Source: Ignavibacteria bacterium (GTDB taxonomy: Bacteria; Bacteroidota; Ignavibacteria; UBA10030; UBA6906). Taken from it: a stretch of 10,480 bases of DNA. The stretch covers positions 1 through 10,480 of the forward strand of contig JAOUDE010000066.1 in NCBI GenBank assembly GCA_029859455.1, in the 5' to 3' direction. Under the pieces are notes generated by a model. The model worked only from the letters and a program-made list of their open reading frames with translations. It was not told the DNA's origin and did no database searches. A program made the position numbers and the translations under genes. The stretch's first letter is position 1, and every line of letters starts with the position of its first letter. This document shows, in pieces, positions 1 to 7,363 of this stretch.

Positions 1-3000
1 GGAATACCTCTCCCACGCCCCTCTCAACTTCAGATACCATTCTTCAAGAAGAGCGTAGAACGTCGGGACGATAACGAGAGTCAGAAACGTCGCAACAGAC
101 AGTCCGAAGATAATCGCCACACCGAGCGGACGCCAGAAATCGGCACTCTCCGCACCTACCACAAAGTGAAGTTCCCGCCAGTTGAAGTCGATCCCTGTCG
201 CCAGGGGGAGAATGCCGAACACTGTCGTCGCCGCCGTGAGAACGACCGGACGCAAACGTGCCTTCCCCGCTTCCACAAGAGACTCCTCAAGAGTCAGTCC
301 TTCCTCCCTGATATGCTTCATGAAATCCAGTAGCACGATCGCATTCTTGACCACAATCCCGGCCAGAGAAACCACCCCCACGCCGGTCAGAAGGACACTG
401 AATGGCGTGAACGTAACCAGCAGTCCGATCAGGACCCCGATCAGGGAGAGTAGAACGGAGAGAAGGATCACGAACGGGACCCGGATCGAATTAAACTCGC
501 TGACGAGAACCAGAAAGACAAGCAACAGCGTGATAACAAATGCTGACTGGAGAAACTCCGCAGCTTTCTGTTGTTCCTCATCCTCACCGGTATACCGCAA
601 CGAATAACCTGACGGGAGATCGAATCCTACCAGGTCCTTCTTGATATCATCCAGCACCTGAGAGCTGAGCCTCCCCTGGGTATCGCCGGTTATCGTTATG
701 ACCCGCTTCTGGTCTTTTCGCTGAATATCTGCCAGTGCGGTGGTCTGACGAATCGACGCAACTGACACGAGCGGGATGGACAGAAGCTTCCCCTGGTTGT
801 TTCTGAACGTGATATAGAGGTGCTCGAGATCGGCCGGGGATGTCCGCTGATCCTCTCGCAACCTGACCCGGATCTTGTATTCGTCTTCTCCCACCCGGTA
901 TTGTGATGCCTCCACTCCACTCACAGCCGCACGGACGGTGCTTGCAATCTGCGCCGTGTTCATGAACAATAGCGCCGCCTTCTCCCGGTCGACTTCGATC
1001 AGGACTTCCGGCTTCCCCATATTGTAATTGTCCTTCAGGTCGACAAGATTCGGGATCGAACGGATCCGGTCCTGAATGCGATCGGAGAGGGCCGCCAGGA
1101 CATCATAGTCCTCACCTGCCAGCTCGATGCTGACGGGGGCTCCCACCGGCGGCCCCATCACCTGTTTTGTAACCTCGATCAGACCTCCGCGCACACCTTT
1201 CACCGCCTCACGTACTTCATCAAGCGTGATAAAACTGCTTTGCTCCCTTTTTGATTTCTCATAGAAGTTCAGCGCGATCGATCCCTTGTTCGGAGTCCCG
1301 CTCGCGCCACCCATGTCGAAGGGATCGAAGGAACTGCCCGAGCTTGCTACCACAAACTCTATGTCATCCCTTCCCCGGATCCGGTCGACCCGTTCCTCGA
1401 TCTGACGGGTCAACCGGTCGGTGACATCGAGCGATGTACCGATCGGGGTTTCGATGCTGATATTCACCATAGCCGGTTCCGTTTCCGGAAAGAAGACCAC
1501 CCCGTTATTGAAGAAGATGAACAGGATGATCACAACAACCAGAAAGCCGAGAGATGAAAGAATCGTCTTCCCTTTCCGGGCCAGAGTCCACCGGAGGATC
1601 ACCGCATATCGTTCCTGCGCCCACGGAAAGAGCTGTTCGTCGACCTTGTGGTACAGGATGGTAAACAGATTGTACCGCCGGTACCACCGGGGGTTCTGCA
1701 GATTCCGTTTGGCGCGCGCGATCTCTTTCCTGTAATTGATCCAGACAGCTCCCTGAACGGGGCTGATGACATAGGCGACAAAGAGAGACGCAAAGAGGGT
1801 AAAGATCAGGGTCAGCGGAAGATACTGCATGAAATCACCGACGATACCCGGCCAGAACAACAGAGGAATAAACGCTGCGACCGTGGTCAGGGTCGCCGTG
1901 GCCACCGGGAGAGCGACCTCCGCTGTGCCGTCTTTCGCAGCAGCATCTCTTGATTTATCGTACAGCTGCTGATGCCTGTAAATATTCTCAACGACGACCA
2001 CCGCGTCGTCAACGATGATGCCAAGAACCAGGACGAGGGCGAACAGGACCACCACATTCAGGGTAATCCCCGCGATACTGAGAATCATGAACCCGATGAA
2101 CATCGAAAGCGGGATCGCAGTAGAAATAAGGATCGAGTTCTTGAAGCCGAAGAACATGAACAGGACCAGAACGACGAGGACCATTCCGGTCATGATGCTG
2201 TTCTCGAGCTCGGAAACGCTCCGCTCAATCTGTATCGACTGATCATTGGATACCACCAGGGTCACCCCGGGAGGAAGGTGTGGACGATTTTCCTCCACAA
2301 TCACCTTCACCTCTTCGGCAATCCGGATCAGGTTCTCCCCGGCGCGCTTTCGGATAGCGAGCGTGATCACTTCGTCACCATTCAGGCGGGCATATGTTGC
2401 TCTGTCTTCGAACGCGTATGACACGGTGGCGATATCACGGATATATACCGGTTTTCCGTCATACAATTTGATGACGATATCTTCAATCGGCCTTATTTCC
2501 TTGTACTCTCCTGGGACACGGACAGAATACGTGTTCGTTTTGTTATCAATCGATCCGCCCGGGATGGAAACGTTCTCCGCCTGGATGGCACCGATCACAT
2601 CACCGAAACCGATCCGGTACCCGTTCATCAGATTCACGTCACAATTGACCTGAACCTCCGGTTCGAGGGCACCGGAGAGATCGGTCCTGAGCACACCGGG
2701 AATCGCGTCGAACTTATCCTGCAGGTCCTCTGCGATCACCTTCAGGCGCGGCAGTCCGATCGATCCGCCGACGTTTACATACATGATCGGAAATTCGCTG
2801 AAGTTGATCTCGGAAACGATCGGGTCGAGGATATCACCCGGCAGCTCAGGACGGGTCGAGTTTACCTCATCTCTGACACGCCTGAGGGCATCGTCGATAA
2901 CAACGCCGACATTGAATTCCACGCGGATGACGGACAGGCCTTCCTTCGTCGAAGAGGAAATCTCTTTGATATCCTTGAGTGATTTCAACTCCCGTTCAAG

Positions 3001-3198
3001 CGGTTGAGTGACCAGGCCTTCCACGTCGATGGGCGACACGCCGGGATAGGGTGTGGAAACAATGACGAGCGGGATGGAAATGTCGGGCGACGCCTCGCGC
3101 GGAAGTGACATATAGGACGAGAACCCGAACAGAACAATGATCACCAGGAGGACATACACGGTTACCCGGTTGTCGACCGCCAGATTGGTCAGCTTCAT
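1..3198 (-). CDS. RND-family efflux permease, HAE-type (C-terminus cut by window edge)
   Basis: Inner-membrane proton-driven pump of a tripartite efflux system. I translated the frame by hand from ATG at 3198 to the edge: 1066 codons without a stop. It opens MKLTNLAVDNRVTVYVLLVI, a typical RND first membrane segment, followed by a periplasmic porter domain (about 40-340), a membrane cluster (about 345-540), a second periplasmic half and a second membrane cluster (about 885-1055). TM4 carries GIIVDDAVVVVEN with the paired proton-relay aspartates D397/D398. TM10 carries GIVVKNAIVLLDF with K951, matching AcrB K940. The double Asp and the lack of the DGAVVMVEN-type signature favour drug/hydrophobe export over metal export. 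The protein is nearly full length, since VIVPTFYALL normally lies close to the C-terminus. The start is fixed by GGAGAG upstream and by the ATGA overlap with the adaptor gene stop. Substrate unknown. Confidence 0.95.
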   Translation of the reverse strand, partial: MKLTNLAVDNRVTVYVLLVIIVLFGFSSYMSLPREASPDISIPLVIVSTPYPGVSPIDVEGLVTQPLERELKSLKDIKEISSSTKEGLSVIRVEFNVGVVIDDALRRVRDEVNSTRPELPGDILDPIVSEINFSEFPIMYVNVGGSIGLPRLKVIAEDLQDKFDAIPGVLRTDLSGALEPEVQVNCDVNLMNGYRIGFGDVIGAIQAENVSIPGGSIDNKTNTYSVRVPGEYKEIRPIEDIVIKLYDGKPVYIRDIATVSYAFEDRATYARLNGDEVITLAIRKRAGENLIRIAEEVKVIVEENRPHLPPGVTLVVSNDQSIQIERSVSELENSIMTGMVLVVLVLFMFFGFKNSILISTAIPLSMFIGFMILSIAGITLNVVVLFALVLVLGIIVDDAVVVVENIYRHQQLYDKSRDAAAKDGTAEVALPVATATLTTVAAFIPLLFWPGIVGDFMQYLPLTLIFTLFASLFVAYVISPVQGAVWINYRKEIARAKRNLQNPRWYRRYNLFTILYHKVDEQLFPWAQERYAVILRWTLARKGKTILSSLGFLVVVIILFIFFNNGVVFFPETEPAMVNISIETPIGTSLDVTDRLTRQIEERVDRIRGRDDIEFVVASSGSSFDPFDMGGASGTPNKGSIALNFYEKSKREQSSFITLDEVREAVKGVRGGLIEVTKQVMGPPVGAPVSIELAGEDYDVLAALSDRIQDRIRSIPNLVDLKDNYNMGKPEVLIEVDREKAALLFMNTAQIASTVRAAVSGVEASQYRVGEDEYKIRVRLREDQRTSPADLEHLYITFRNNQGKLLSIPLVSVASIRQTTALADIQRKDQKRVITITGDTQGRLSSQVLDDIKKDLVGFDLPSGYSLRYTGEDEEQQKAAEFLQSAFVITLLLVFLVLVSEFNSIRVPFVILLSVLLSLIGVLIGLLVTFTPFSVLLTGVGVVSLAGIVVKNAIVLLDFMKHIREEGLTLEESLVEAGKARLRPVVLTAATTVFGILPLATGIDFNWRELHFVVGAESADFWRPLGVAIIFGLSVATFLTLVIVPTFYALLEEWYLKLRGAWERYS

Positions 3199-4292
3199 CG
3201 GTTCTCTCCGGGAGGAGTGTTCTCATCGCTCAGCACGTCAATCTCGATTCCGTCATACAAATCATCTGAACCCGAGACGATGAGTCGTTCACCTTCACGT
3301 AGTCCATCCACCACCTGAATCTTCTCTCCGGCGCGCACACCGGTCGTAATGGTTCGTTGCTCGGCCCGGCCACCCTTCTCCAGGTACACAACCGAACTGT
3401 TCTGGTCGAGCCGCTGTATGAGTTCCTGCGGAACCAGGAACGCCTGCCTTTCTCCGGAGGAAATCAGTTGCACCCTGGCAATCATGTCCGGCTTGAGCCG
3501 GCGTCCGGTGTTCGGGACCGCGATTTCGATCGGGACTGTCCGGTTATCGGCAACAACCGCTGAGCCGACAAAGGAAACCTTTCCGGGGAATACCTCCCCC
3601 GGAAAGGCTGAAAGGGATACCTCGACCGCCGCTCCGCGTCGCACGATTCCAACCTGGCTCTCAGGCACATTCACAATGACCTTCATCCGGTCAAGATTGA
3701 CCACACGGGCAACCGGAGAACCAGGCGGTGCAAGCTCGCCCTCATCCAACAGCCGGTCATCCAGGATGCCATCGATGGGGCTTTTGATCCTTGTTCGCTC
3801 AAGGCGATTGAACGCGAGCTCCATCTGTGCTCGGGCGGCATCCCTGGAATACTCGGTGGTCTTGACTGTGACTTCACTGATTCCCTGTTCCCGAAGCACG
3901 TTGAGCTGTTTCTGAAATGTCAGCTCTGCGATCTCGAACTGAGCTTTGGCTGTTTCATACATCGGCCGGAGGACATCATCATTCATGACGGCGAGTATCT
4001 CACCTCTGGAAACGGCAGCCCCTCTCTCCTTCTCCCATGACCGGAGGGTCCCTCCTTCTTCGGTACTGAGAAGCACATCATCCACAGATTTGACATATCC
4101 GGTCAGGAGCAGCGTTTCGGAGAATGGCTCAAGCCGTACCTCTGCGACCCGGACCCTGATCGGCTCTCTTGCGACCTCTTCGGGAGCGTGGTCTGTCTGT
4201 TCTGACTTTGAGTCGCCGCACGACGTCAGTATTCCGGCAACAAGGAGAGCGGAGGCAAAGGAGGTCATCTGTTTCAGGTTACGTTGCATCAT
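3195..4292 (-). CDS. RND periplasmic adaptor (membrane fusion protein), lipoprotein
   Basis: Periplasmic adaptor linking the RND pump to the outer-membrane channel. It has 365 residues, normal for the family. The N-terminus is a lipoprotein signal with lipobox LTSC and lipidated C25, so it is probably anchored in the inner membrane. Around residues 72-104 (STEEGGTLRSWEKERGAAVSRGEIL) is the first biotinyl-lipoyl half. Residues about 105-165 form an alpha-helical hairpin, and TRIKSPIDGIL (168-177) is the second lipoyl half. A beta-barrel (about 190-285) and a membrane-proximal domain (about 290-350) follow. The gene starts one base inside the stop of the upstream TolC-like gene (TAATG), with an AGGATGAGGA ribosome site inside that gene; a second ATG follows directly, so the exact initiator is ambiguous by one codon. 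Its stop overlaps the permease start (ATGA). The substrate cannot be inferred. Confidence 0.95.
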   Translation of the reverse strand: MMQRNLKQMTSFASALLVAGILTSCGDSKSEQTDHAPEEVAREPIRVRVAEVRLEPFSETLLLTGYVKSVDDVLLSTEEGGTLRSWEKERGAAVSRGEILAVMNDDVLRPMYETAKAQFEIAELTFQKQLNVLREQGISEVTVKTTEYSRDAARAQMELAFNRLERTRIKSPIDGILDDRLLDEGELAPPGSPVARVVNLDRMKVIVNVPESQVGIVRRGAAVEVSLSAFPGEVFPGKVSFVGSAVVADNRTVPIEIAVPNTGRRLKPDMIARVQLISSGERQAFLVPQELIQRLDQNSSVVYLEKGGRAEQRTITTGVRAGEKIQVVDGLREGERLIVSGSDDLYDGIEIDVLSDENTPPGENR

Positions 4293-5659
4293 TATTGGTC
4301 CTCATCCTTTACATAGTCGGGAACGCGACCGAGCAGCCTGTCGAGCTCAGCTGATGCGGCGGCATATTCATACACTGCTTCGATTTTGTTCACATTTGCT
4401 CGCACGAGGGCAAGCTGTGCATCGTTTACTTCGAGCTGAGTCCCCAATCCGCTCGAGTAGCGCGTTGTTGCGATTTCGTAACCCCGCTGGGCCTGGTCGA
4501 TCGTTCGACCCTGTGCCTCGATCCGGCGCCGCGCCTTGTTCAGCTGGAGCAGAACTGCCTCGGTCGCCGAAAGCAGGTTCTGCCTCGTACCTGACAGTTG
4601 CTCAAGTGACTTGAGATGTTCGATCTGAGCCTGTTCGACCCTGGCGGTACTTTGCAGTCCGTTGAACACGTTCAAGGAAAGCGAGAGGCCGACCTGTGAG
4701 CTTGCGATTACGTCATCGGTCAGAGCATTGAACTGGTTGCTCTGGGCCTGGTACGTATAGTTGCCGAAGGCATAGAGGGTCGGCAGGTATTCCGATTTCT
4801 GAGCTGAAACAACTGCGTCGGAAAACTCAGTTTGATATTGGAGAGCTGAAAGCTGAGGATTCTGCCGGAGCATCTGTTCCTGGGCAGTGACAAGGAGAGA
4901 ATCAGCGACCGGTAGATACTCCAGATCTCCGACTACATCGATCTCCGTATCATAGGGTATTGACATGATATTCTTCAGGACGTTCTCCGCCTGTTTCAGG
5001 GCGTTCTCGGCGTTGATCACTTCCGGGATGACATTTTCGAGTGTCACCTCCGCGCGCAGAAGATCGAATTCCGAGACAAGGCCCTGGTCAGCCAGAAGCC
5101 TGACGGTTCGGAGGTTTTCGGCAGTGTTGTCCCTTGTTTCGACCGCGAGATCAAGAATCCGCCGCGCAAGGAGAACATCGTAAAACGCTCGCCTGCTCCT
5201 GGTGATGAAATCGATTCTTGCTGAGCGATACTGTTCCTCGGAAAGTCGCGAGTAGGTGCCGGCTGCGCCGACGCCGACAAACACTGCACTGTTGAAGAGA
5301 ATCTGATTCGCTGTGATTCCGGCGGCCAGGGCATTCGTCGATCCGACTTCGATCGCCCTTACCCCCCCTTCCTCACCGAAGAAATCCCCCGGGAGGAAGA
5401 AAACCGGTTTCTTCAACGCCCGGGTATATGATGCATCAAGGTCCACGGAGGGGAGTGCATTTCCCCACGCTTCCTTGACCAGGGCGTCTGCACGTTCAAC
5501 CTCCATACGAACCATCATCAGATCCGGATTGTTCTCAAGTGTCTGCAATACCGCATCTTTGATCGTGAGCCTCAGCGGCTGTCCACCTGCATCTGAAGAG
5601 ATCGGAAACCACGCCAATACTGCAATGAAACATCGAACCAAAAAGCCTTGTCTGTTCAT
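4292..5659 (-). CDS. TolC-like outer membrane efflux channel
   Basis: Outer-membrane factor giving the tripartite pump its exit duct. It has 455 residues, in the usual TolC range. A Sec signal peptide is seen at the N-terminus (LVRCFIAVLAWFPISSDAGG, cleavage probably near residues 24-26). There is no lipobox, so unlike OprM it is probably not lipidated. The mature part has the internal duplication of the OEP family: LTIKDAVLQTLENNPDL near residues 31-47, then long coiled-coil helices with GLVSEFDLLRAEVTLEN in the first half and GLGTQLEVNDAQLALVRANVN in the second. Segments such as YLPTLYAFGNYTYQAQSNQFN and VGLSLSLNVFNG are the strands of the membrane barrel. The start overlaps the tetR stop as ATGA, with AGGA eight bases upstream, so expression is probably coupled to the regulator. 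Confidence 0.95.
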   Translation of the reverse strand: MNRQGFLVRCFIAVLAWFPISSDAGGQPLRLTIKDAVLQTLENNPDLMMVRMEVERADALVKEAWGNALPSVDLDASYTRALKKPVFFLPGDFFGEEGGVRAIEVGSTNALAAGITANQILFNSAVFVGVGAAGTYSRLSEEQYRSARIDFITRSRRAFYDVLLARRILDLAVETRDNTAENLRTVRLLADQGLVSEFDLLRAEVTLENVIPEVINAENALKQAENVLKNIMSIPYDTEIDVVGDLEYLPVADSLLVTAQEQMLRQNPQLSALQYQTEFSDAVVSAQKSEYLPTLYAFGNYTYQAQSNQFNALTDDVIASSQVGLSLSLNVFNGLQSTARVEQAQIEHLKSLEQLSGTRQNLLSATEAVLLQLNKARRRIEAQGRTIDQAQRGYEIATTRYSSGLGTQLEVNDAQLALVRANVNKIEAVYEYAAASAELDRLLGRVPDYVKDEDQ

Positions 5660-6327
5660 TCGAAGAGTCCTGCGAACTGTTTCTTTGCTTTGTCAGTCAT
5701 CATCCCCTGAAGGACGAACGTGTTTGCCCGGCGGAGGGTCGCATCGAGGTCAATTTTCATGGCATCCCGCCAGTACGGCTCCATCCGGTCCATCTGCCTC
5801 ATCAGACCGTTGGCGTTCGCCCAGAGGATGACAGCGGTCTGCTGGGGATCGATATCATCGCGGAAAACTTTTTCGGCAATCGCCTTGCGGATCAGGCCGA
5901 TCACGAGTCCCCAGATCTTCTCATCATTCCTGAAGCAGGCGGCTTTCATTTCGTCCGAGACCTGGGTGTGGAGATCGGGACTCTCGAAGAAGTAGTACAT
6001 CCGGAAATAGTTTCTGTGCTTCTTGAAGAACTCGTAGTAAGCGTCTCCAAGATTCCGGATCAGCTTGAGAGTCGGCTCTCCGGTCGACGTTGCCTCCATG
6101 AACAGGCGAAACATCACTTCGGATCCTCTCATCATGACCGCGAGGTACAGATCCTCTTTGCTCCTGTAGTAGAGGTACAGTGTGCTTTTTCCAAGCTCTG
6201 CCTCCGCGGCAATCTCATCCATCGTGGCCTGATTCAGCCCCTTTTCGAAGAAGACCTTCTCGGCCGCTTCAAGGATCTCTCCCCTCCGTGCTTCCTTTTC
6301 CCGCTCCTTGCGTTCAGCGATCCCCAT
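5656..6327 (-). CDS. TetR/AcrR-family repressor, head of the efflux operon
   Basis: One-component DNA-binding regulator of 223 residues. The N-terminal TetR domain is clear: RRGEILEAAEKVFFEKGLNQATMDEIAAEAELGKSTLYLYYRSKEDLYLAV, with the helix-turn-helix at about residues 35-54 and the usual LYLYYRSKEDL ending. The C-terminal 150 residues are a helical ligand and dimer domain with no recognisable specificity, including aromatic-rich segments (YYEFFKKHRNYFRMYYFFESPD, about 95-116). The start is ATG at 6327, with GAGG six bases upstream. It is the first gene of the operon and its promoter carries a perfect palindrome at the predicted transcription start, so autorepression is the natural reading (inference). 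The inducer is unknown; a substrate of the pump is likely by analogy with AcrR and TtgR. Confidence 0.95.
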   Translation of the reverse strand: MGIAERKEREKEARRGEILEAAEKVFFEKGLNQATMDEIAAEAELGKSTLYLYYRSKEDLYLAVMMRGSEVMFRLFMEATSTGEPTLKLIRNLGDAYYEFFKKHRNYFRMYYFFESPDLHTQVSDEMKAACFRNDEKIWGLVIGLIRKAIAEKVFRDDIDPQQTAVILWANANGLMRQMDRMEPYWRDAMKIDLDATLRRANTFVLQGMMTDKAKKQFAGLFE

Positions 6328-6347
6328 AATGACCTCAATTCAGATAA

Positions 6348-6364
6348 TGACTGATGGTCAGTCA
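6348..6364 (-). promoter_or_regulatory. Probable TetR operator palindrome
   Basis: A perfect inverted repeat, TGACTGA-TGG-TCAGTCA on the plus strand (7-base arms, 3-base spacer), lies 20 bases upstream of the tetR ATG. It touches the last base of the -10 box and covers the predicted start of transcription. This is the size and position expected for a TetR-family autorepression site. The palindrome is seen directly; the binding protein is inferred from proximity. Confidence 0.75.
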
Positions 6365-6392
6365 AGATATCAAAACCACCAGTTATTGTCAA
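6364..6392 (-). promoter_or_regulatory. Sigma-70-type promoter of the tetR-efflux operon
   Basis: On the minus strand a perfect -35 box TTGACA (6387-6392) is separated by exactly 17 bases from TATCTT (6364-6369, four of six consensus bases). Transcription would begin near 6356-6358, inside the operator palindrome, giving a leader of about 30 bases before the tetR ATG. The octamer ATCTTGAC occurs at both the -35 and -10 boxes, 27 bases apart. Confidence 0.7.
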
Positions 6393-6407
6393 GATGTATG
6401 TCCACTT

Positions 6408-6424
6408 ACTGACTATGGGTCGGT
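6408..6424 (-). promoter_or_regulatory. Possible second, degenerate operator upstream of the tetR promoter
   Basis: Plus-strand ACTGAC-TATGG-GTCGGT is an inverted repeat with six-base arms, one mismatch and a five-base spacer, 16 bases upstream of the -35 box. It shares the ACTGA/TCAGT element with the main operator but has different spacing. It could be a weak second site or chance. Confidence 0.3.
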
Positions 6425-6461
6425 TATACGGAAATTCTTGCAGGAGGTTACCGGTTGGGAC

Positions 6462-6493
6462 AAAAAAAAGCCGGGCCTTAAGGCCCGGCTTTT
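6462..6493 (-). terminator. Strong intrinsic terminator after the YCII-like gene
   Basis: The stem GCCGGGCC-TTAA-GGCCCGGC (6470-6489) is a perfect GC-rich hairpin. On the minus strand it is followed by eight T residues, a textbook Rho-independent terminator about 20 bases past the stop of the double-YCII gene. It is flanked by four T residues on the other strand. It separates that transcript from the tetR promoter about 70 bases further on. Confidence 0.93.
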
Positions 6494-6511
6494 CCTGCAC
6501 GAAGGATCAGG

Positions 6512-7261
6512 TTATGGCAGAATTCCGCCGACGATATAGACTCTTTTGATCTCAACCGTCAGCCAGTCCTTTCCAACCATCGGGCCCGCGCTGGCGAGTT
6601 TGTACGCTTCTCCGCGGCTTCCTGCCTTCAGGACTGCAACCCCCCGTGCATCCCGGCTGTAGTCTTCAAGAGCAGCGTAGTACAGAAGGTCGCCATTCCT
6701 GTGAAGCTCGTAAAGATACTTGATCCCTTCGGAGGTCGCTTCCCTTGTTGCCGGATCATCCGCTTTGTCTGACCACTTCTTCCCTTTTCGGTAAATCGCC
6801 ATATAGTGCTCTTCCCGACTCAGTTCTGCATCAGGATCTTCTTTGAGCGACTTGGCCAGTCCCCGGCCGAGGCCTTTCGTCCCCCAGACGGTCACGATCG
6901 TCCCGTCAAGAGCCCCTTCCTGGACCGAGAGGGCATTCATGGCAATCGTCTCCATCTCATACTTGTTGTCGGTCTTAAAGAAGAGGAGCCCCCAGAGATC
7001 CTTCGGGTCTGCAACCCGGATCGCTCCGACCAGTTTCCCGTCGGCAATCGATTTCTTCCATTCGTGGGACGTTTCTTCGATCCTCTTGTTGATCATCGAT
7101 TCGGATTGATCGGTCCACTTGGGGCCTTTCCAGATGACGCCGACGTTGTATTTGGTCATCGTCGCCAGAAGTTTCATAGGGGAGTCGATCTCCTGCGCGG
7201 TTCCCTGGGGCTGCACCGAAACGGCCATAAGCAGCACTGCCAAGAGTGTCGGGTAGGTCAT
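6512..7261 (-). CDS. Secreted protein with two tandem YCII-like domains, function unknown
   Basis: The start is set at ATG 7261 because AAGGAG lies six bases upstream and translation from there opens directly with a signal peptide (MTYPTLLAVLLMAVSVQPQGTAQ, cleavage probably near residue 22). An earlier in-frame start 78 bases upstream lacks both. The product has 249 residues. After the signal come two copies of a YCII-like ferredoxin-fold unit. The first (about 38-127) has YNVGVIWKGPKWTD, HEWKKSIADGKLVGAIRV and a late TIVTVWG. The second (about 152-245) has YMAIYRKGKKWSDKAD, IKYLYELHRNGDLLYYAAL, then DWLTVEIKRVYI. The repeated KGxKWxD element supports internal duplication. YCII proteins are usually small, single-domain and cytoplasmic; their activities are mostly unknown. 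An extracytoplasmic tandem form is less usual. It lies 102 bases after tnaA and may be co-transcribed with it. No function is assigned. Confidence 0.8.
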   Translation of the reverse strand: MTYPTLLAVLLMAVSVQPQGTAQEIDSPMKLLATMTKYNVGVIWKGPKWTDQSESMINKRIEETSHEWKKSIADGKLVGAIRVADPKDLWGLLFFKTDNKYEMETIAMNALSVQEGALDGTIVTVWGTKGLGRGLAKSLKEDPDAELSREEHYMAIYRKGKKWSDKADDPATREATSEGIKYLYELHRNGDLLYYAALEDYSRDARGVAVLKAGSRGEAYKLASAGPMVGKDWLTVEIKRVYIVGGILP

Positions 7262-7267
7262 GGGGTA

Positions 7268-7273
7268 CTCCTT
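7268..7273 (-). promoter_or_regulatory. Ribosome binding site deciding the start of the YCII-like gene
   Basis: AAGGAG on the minus strand, six bases before ATG 7261. It favours the shorter protein that begins with its signal peptide over the in-frame ATG at 7339. Confidence 0.85.
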
Positions 7274-7363
7274 AGGATAGATATTCAGCAATGTGGCAAA
7301 AAATCGGTAAATATTAGGCTTTTTCGCCTCAAGATGCAACTGCCTTCTGCGGCCGACAAGTCC

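Noticed and set aside
182..607. Plus-strand open frames across the efflux genes, such as this one
   Set aside because: They are low-complexity Ser/Arg/Thr-rich antisense shadows of clear minus-strand RND genes, with no family motif.
1..3198. Heavy-metal (CusA/CzcA) identity for the RND permease
   Set aside because: TM4 has the paired aspartates of drug-type pumps and lacks the metal-pump DGAVVMVEN pattern, and no metal-binding genes lie nearby.
7262..7339. Extended N-terminus of the YCII-like protein (start at 7339)
   Set aside because: The ATG at 7261 has an ideal AAGGAG and leads straight into a signal peptide; the extension would bury the signal.
7262..7363. Terminator between tnaA and the YCII-like gene
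   Set aside because: Only a weak four-base stem (AGGC/GCCT around GAAAAA) without a U run was found, so read-through into the YCII-like gene is more likely.
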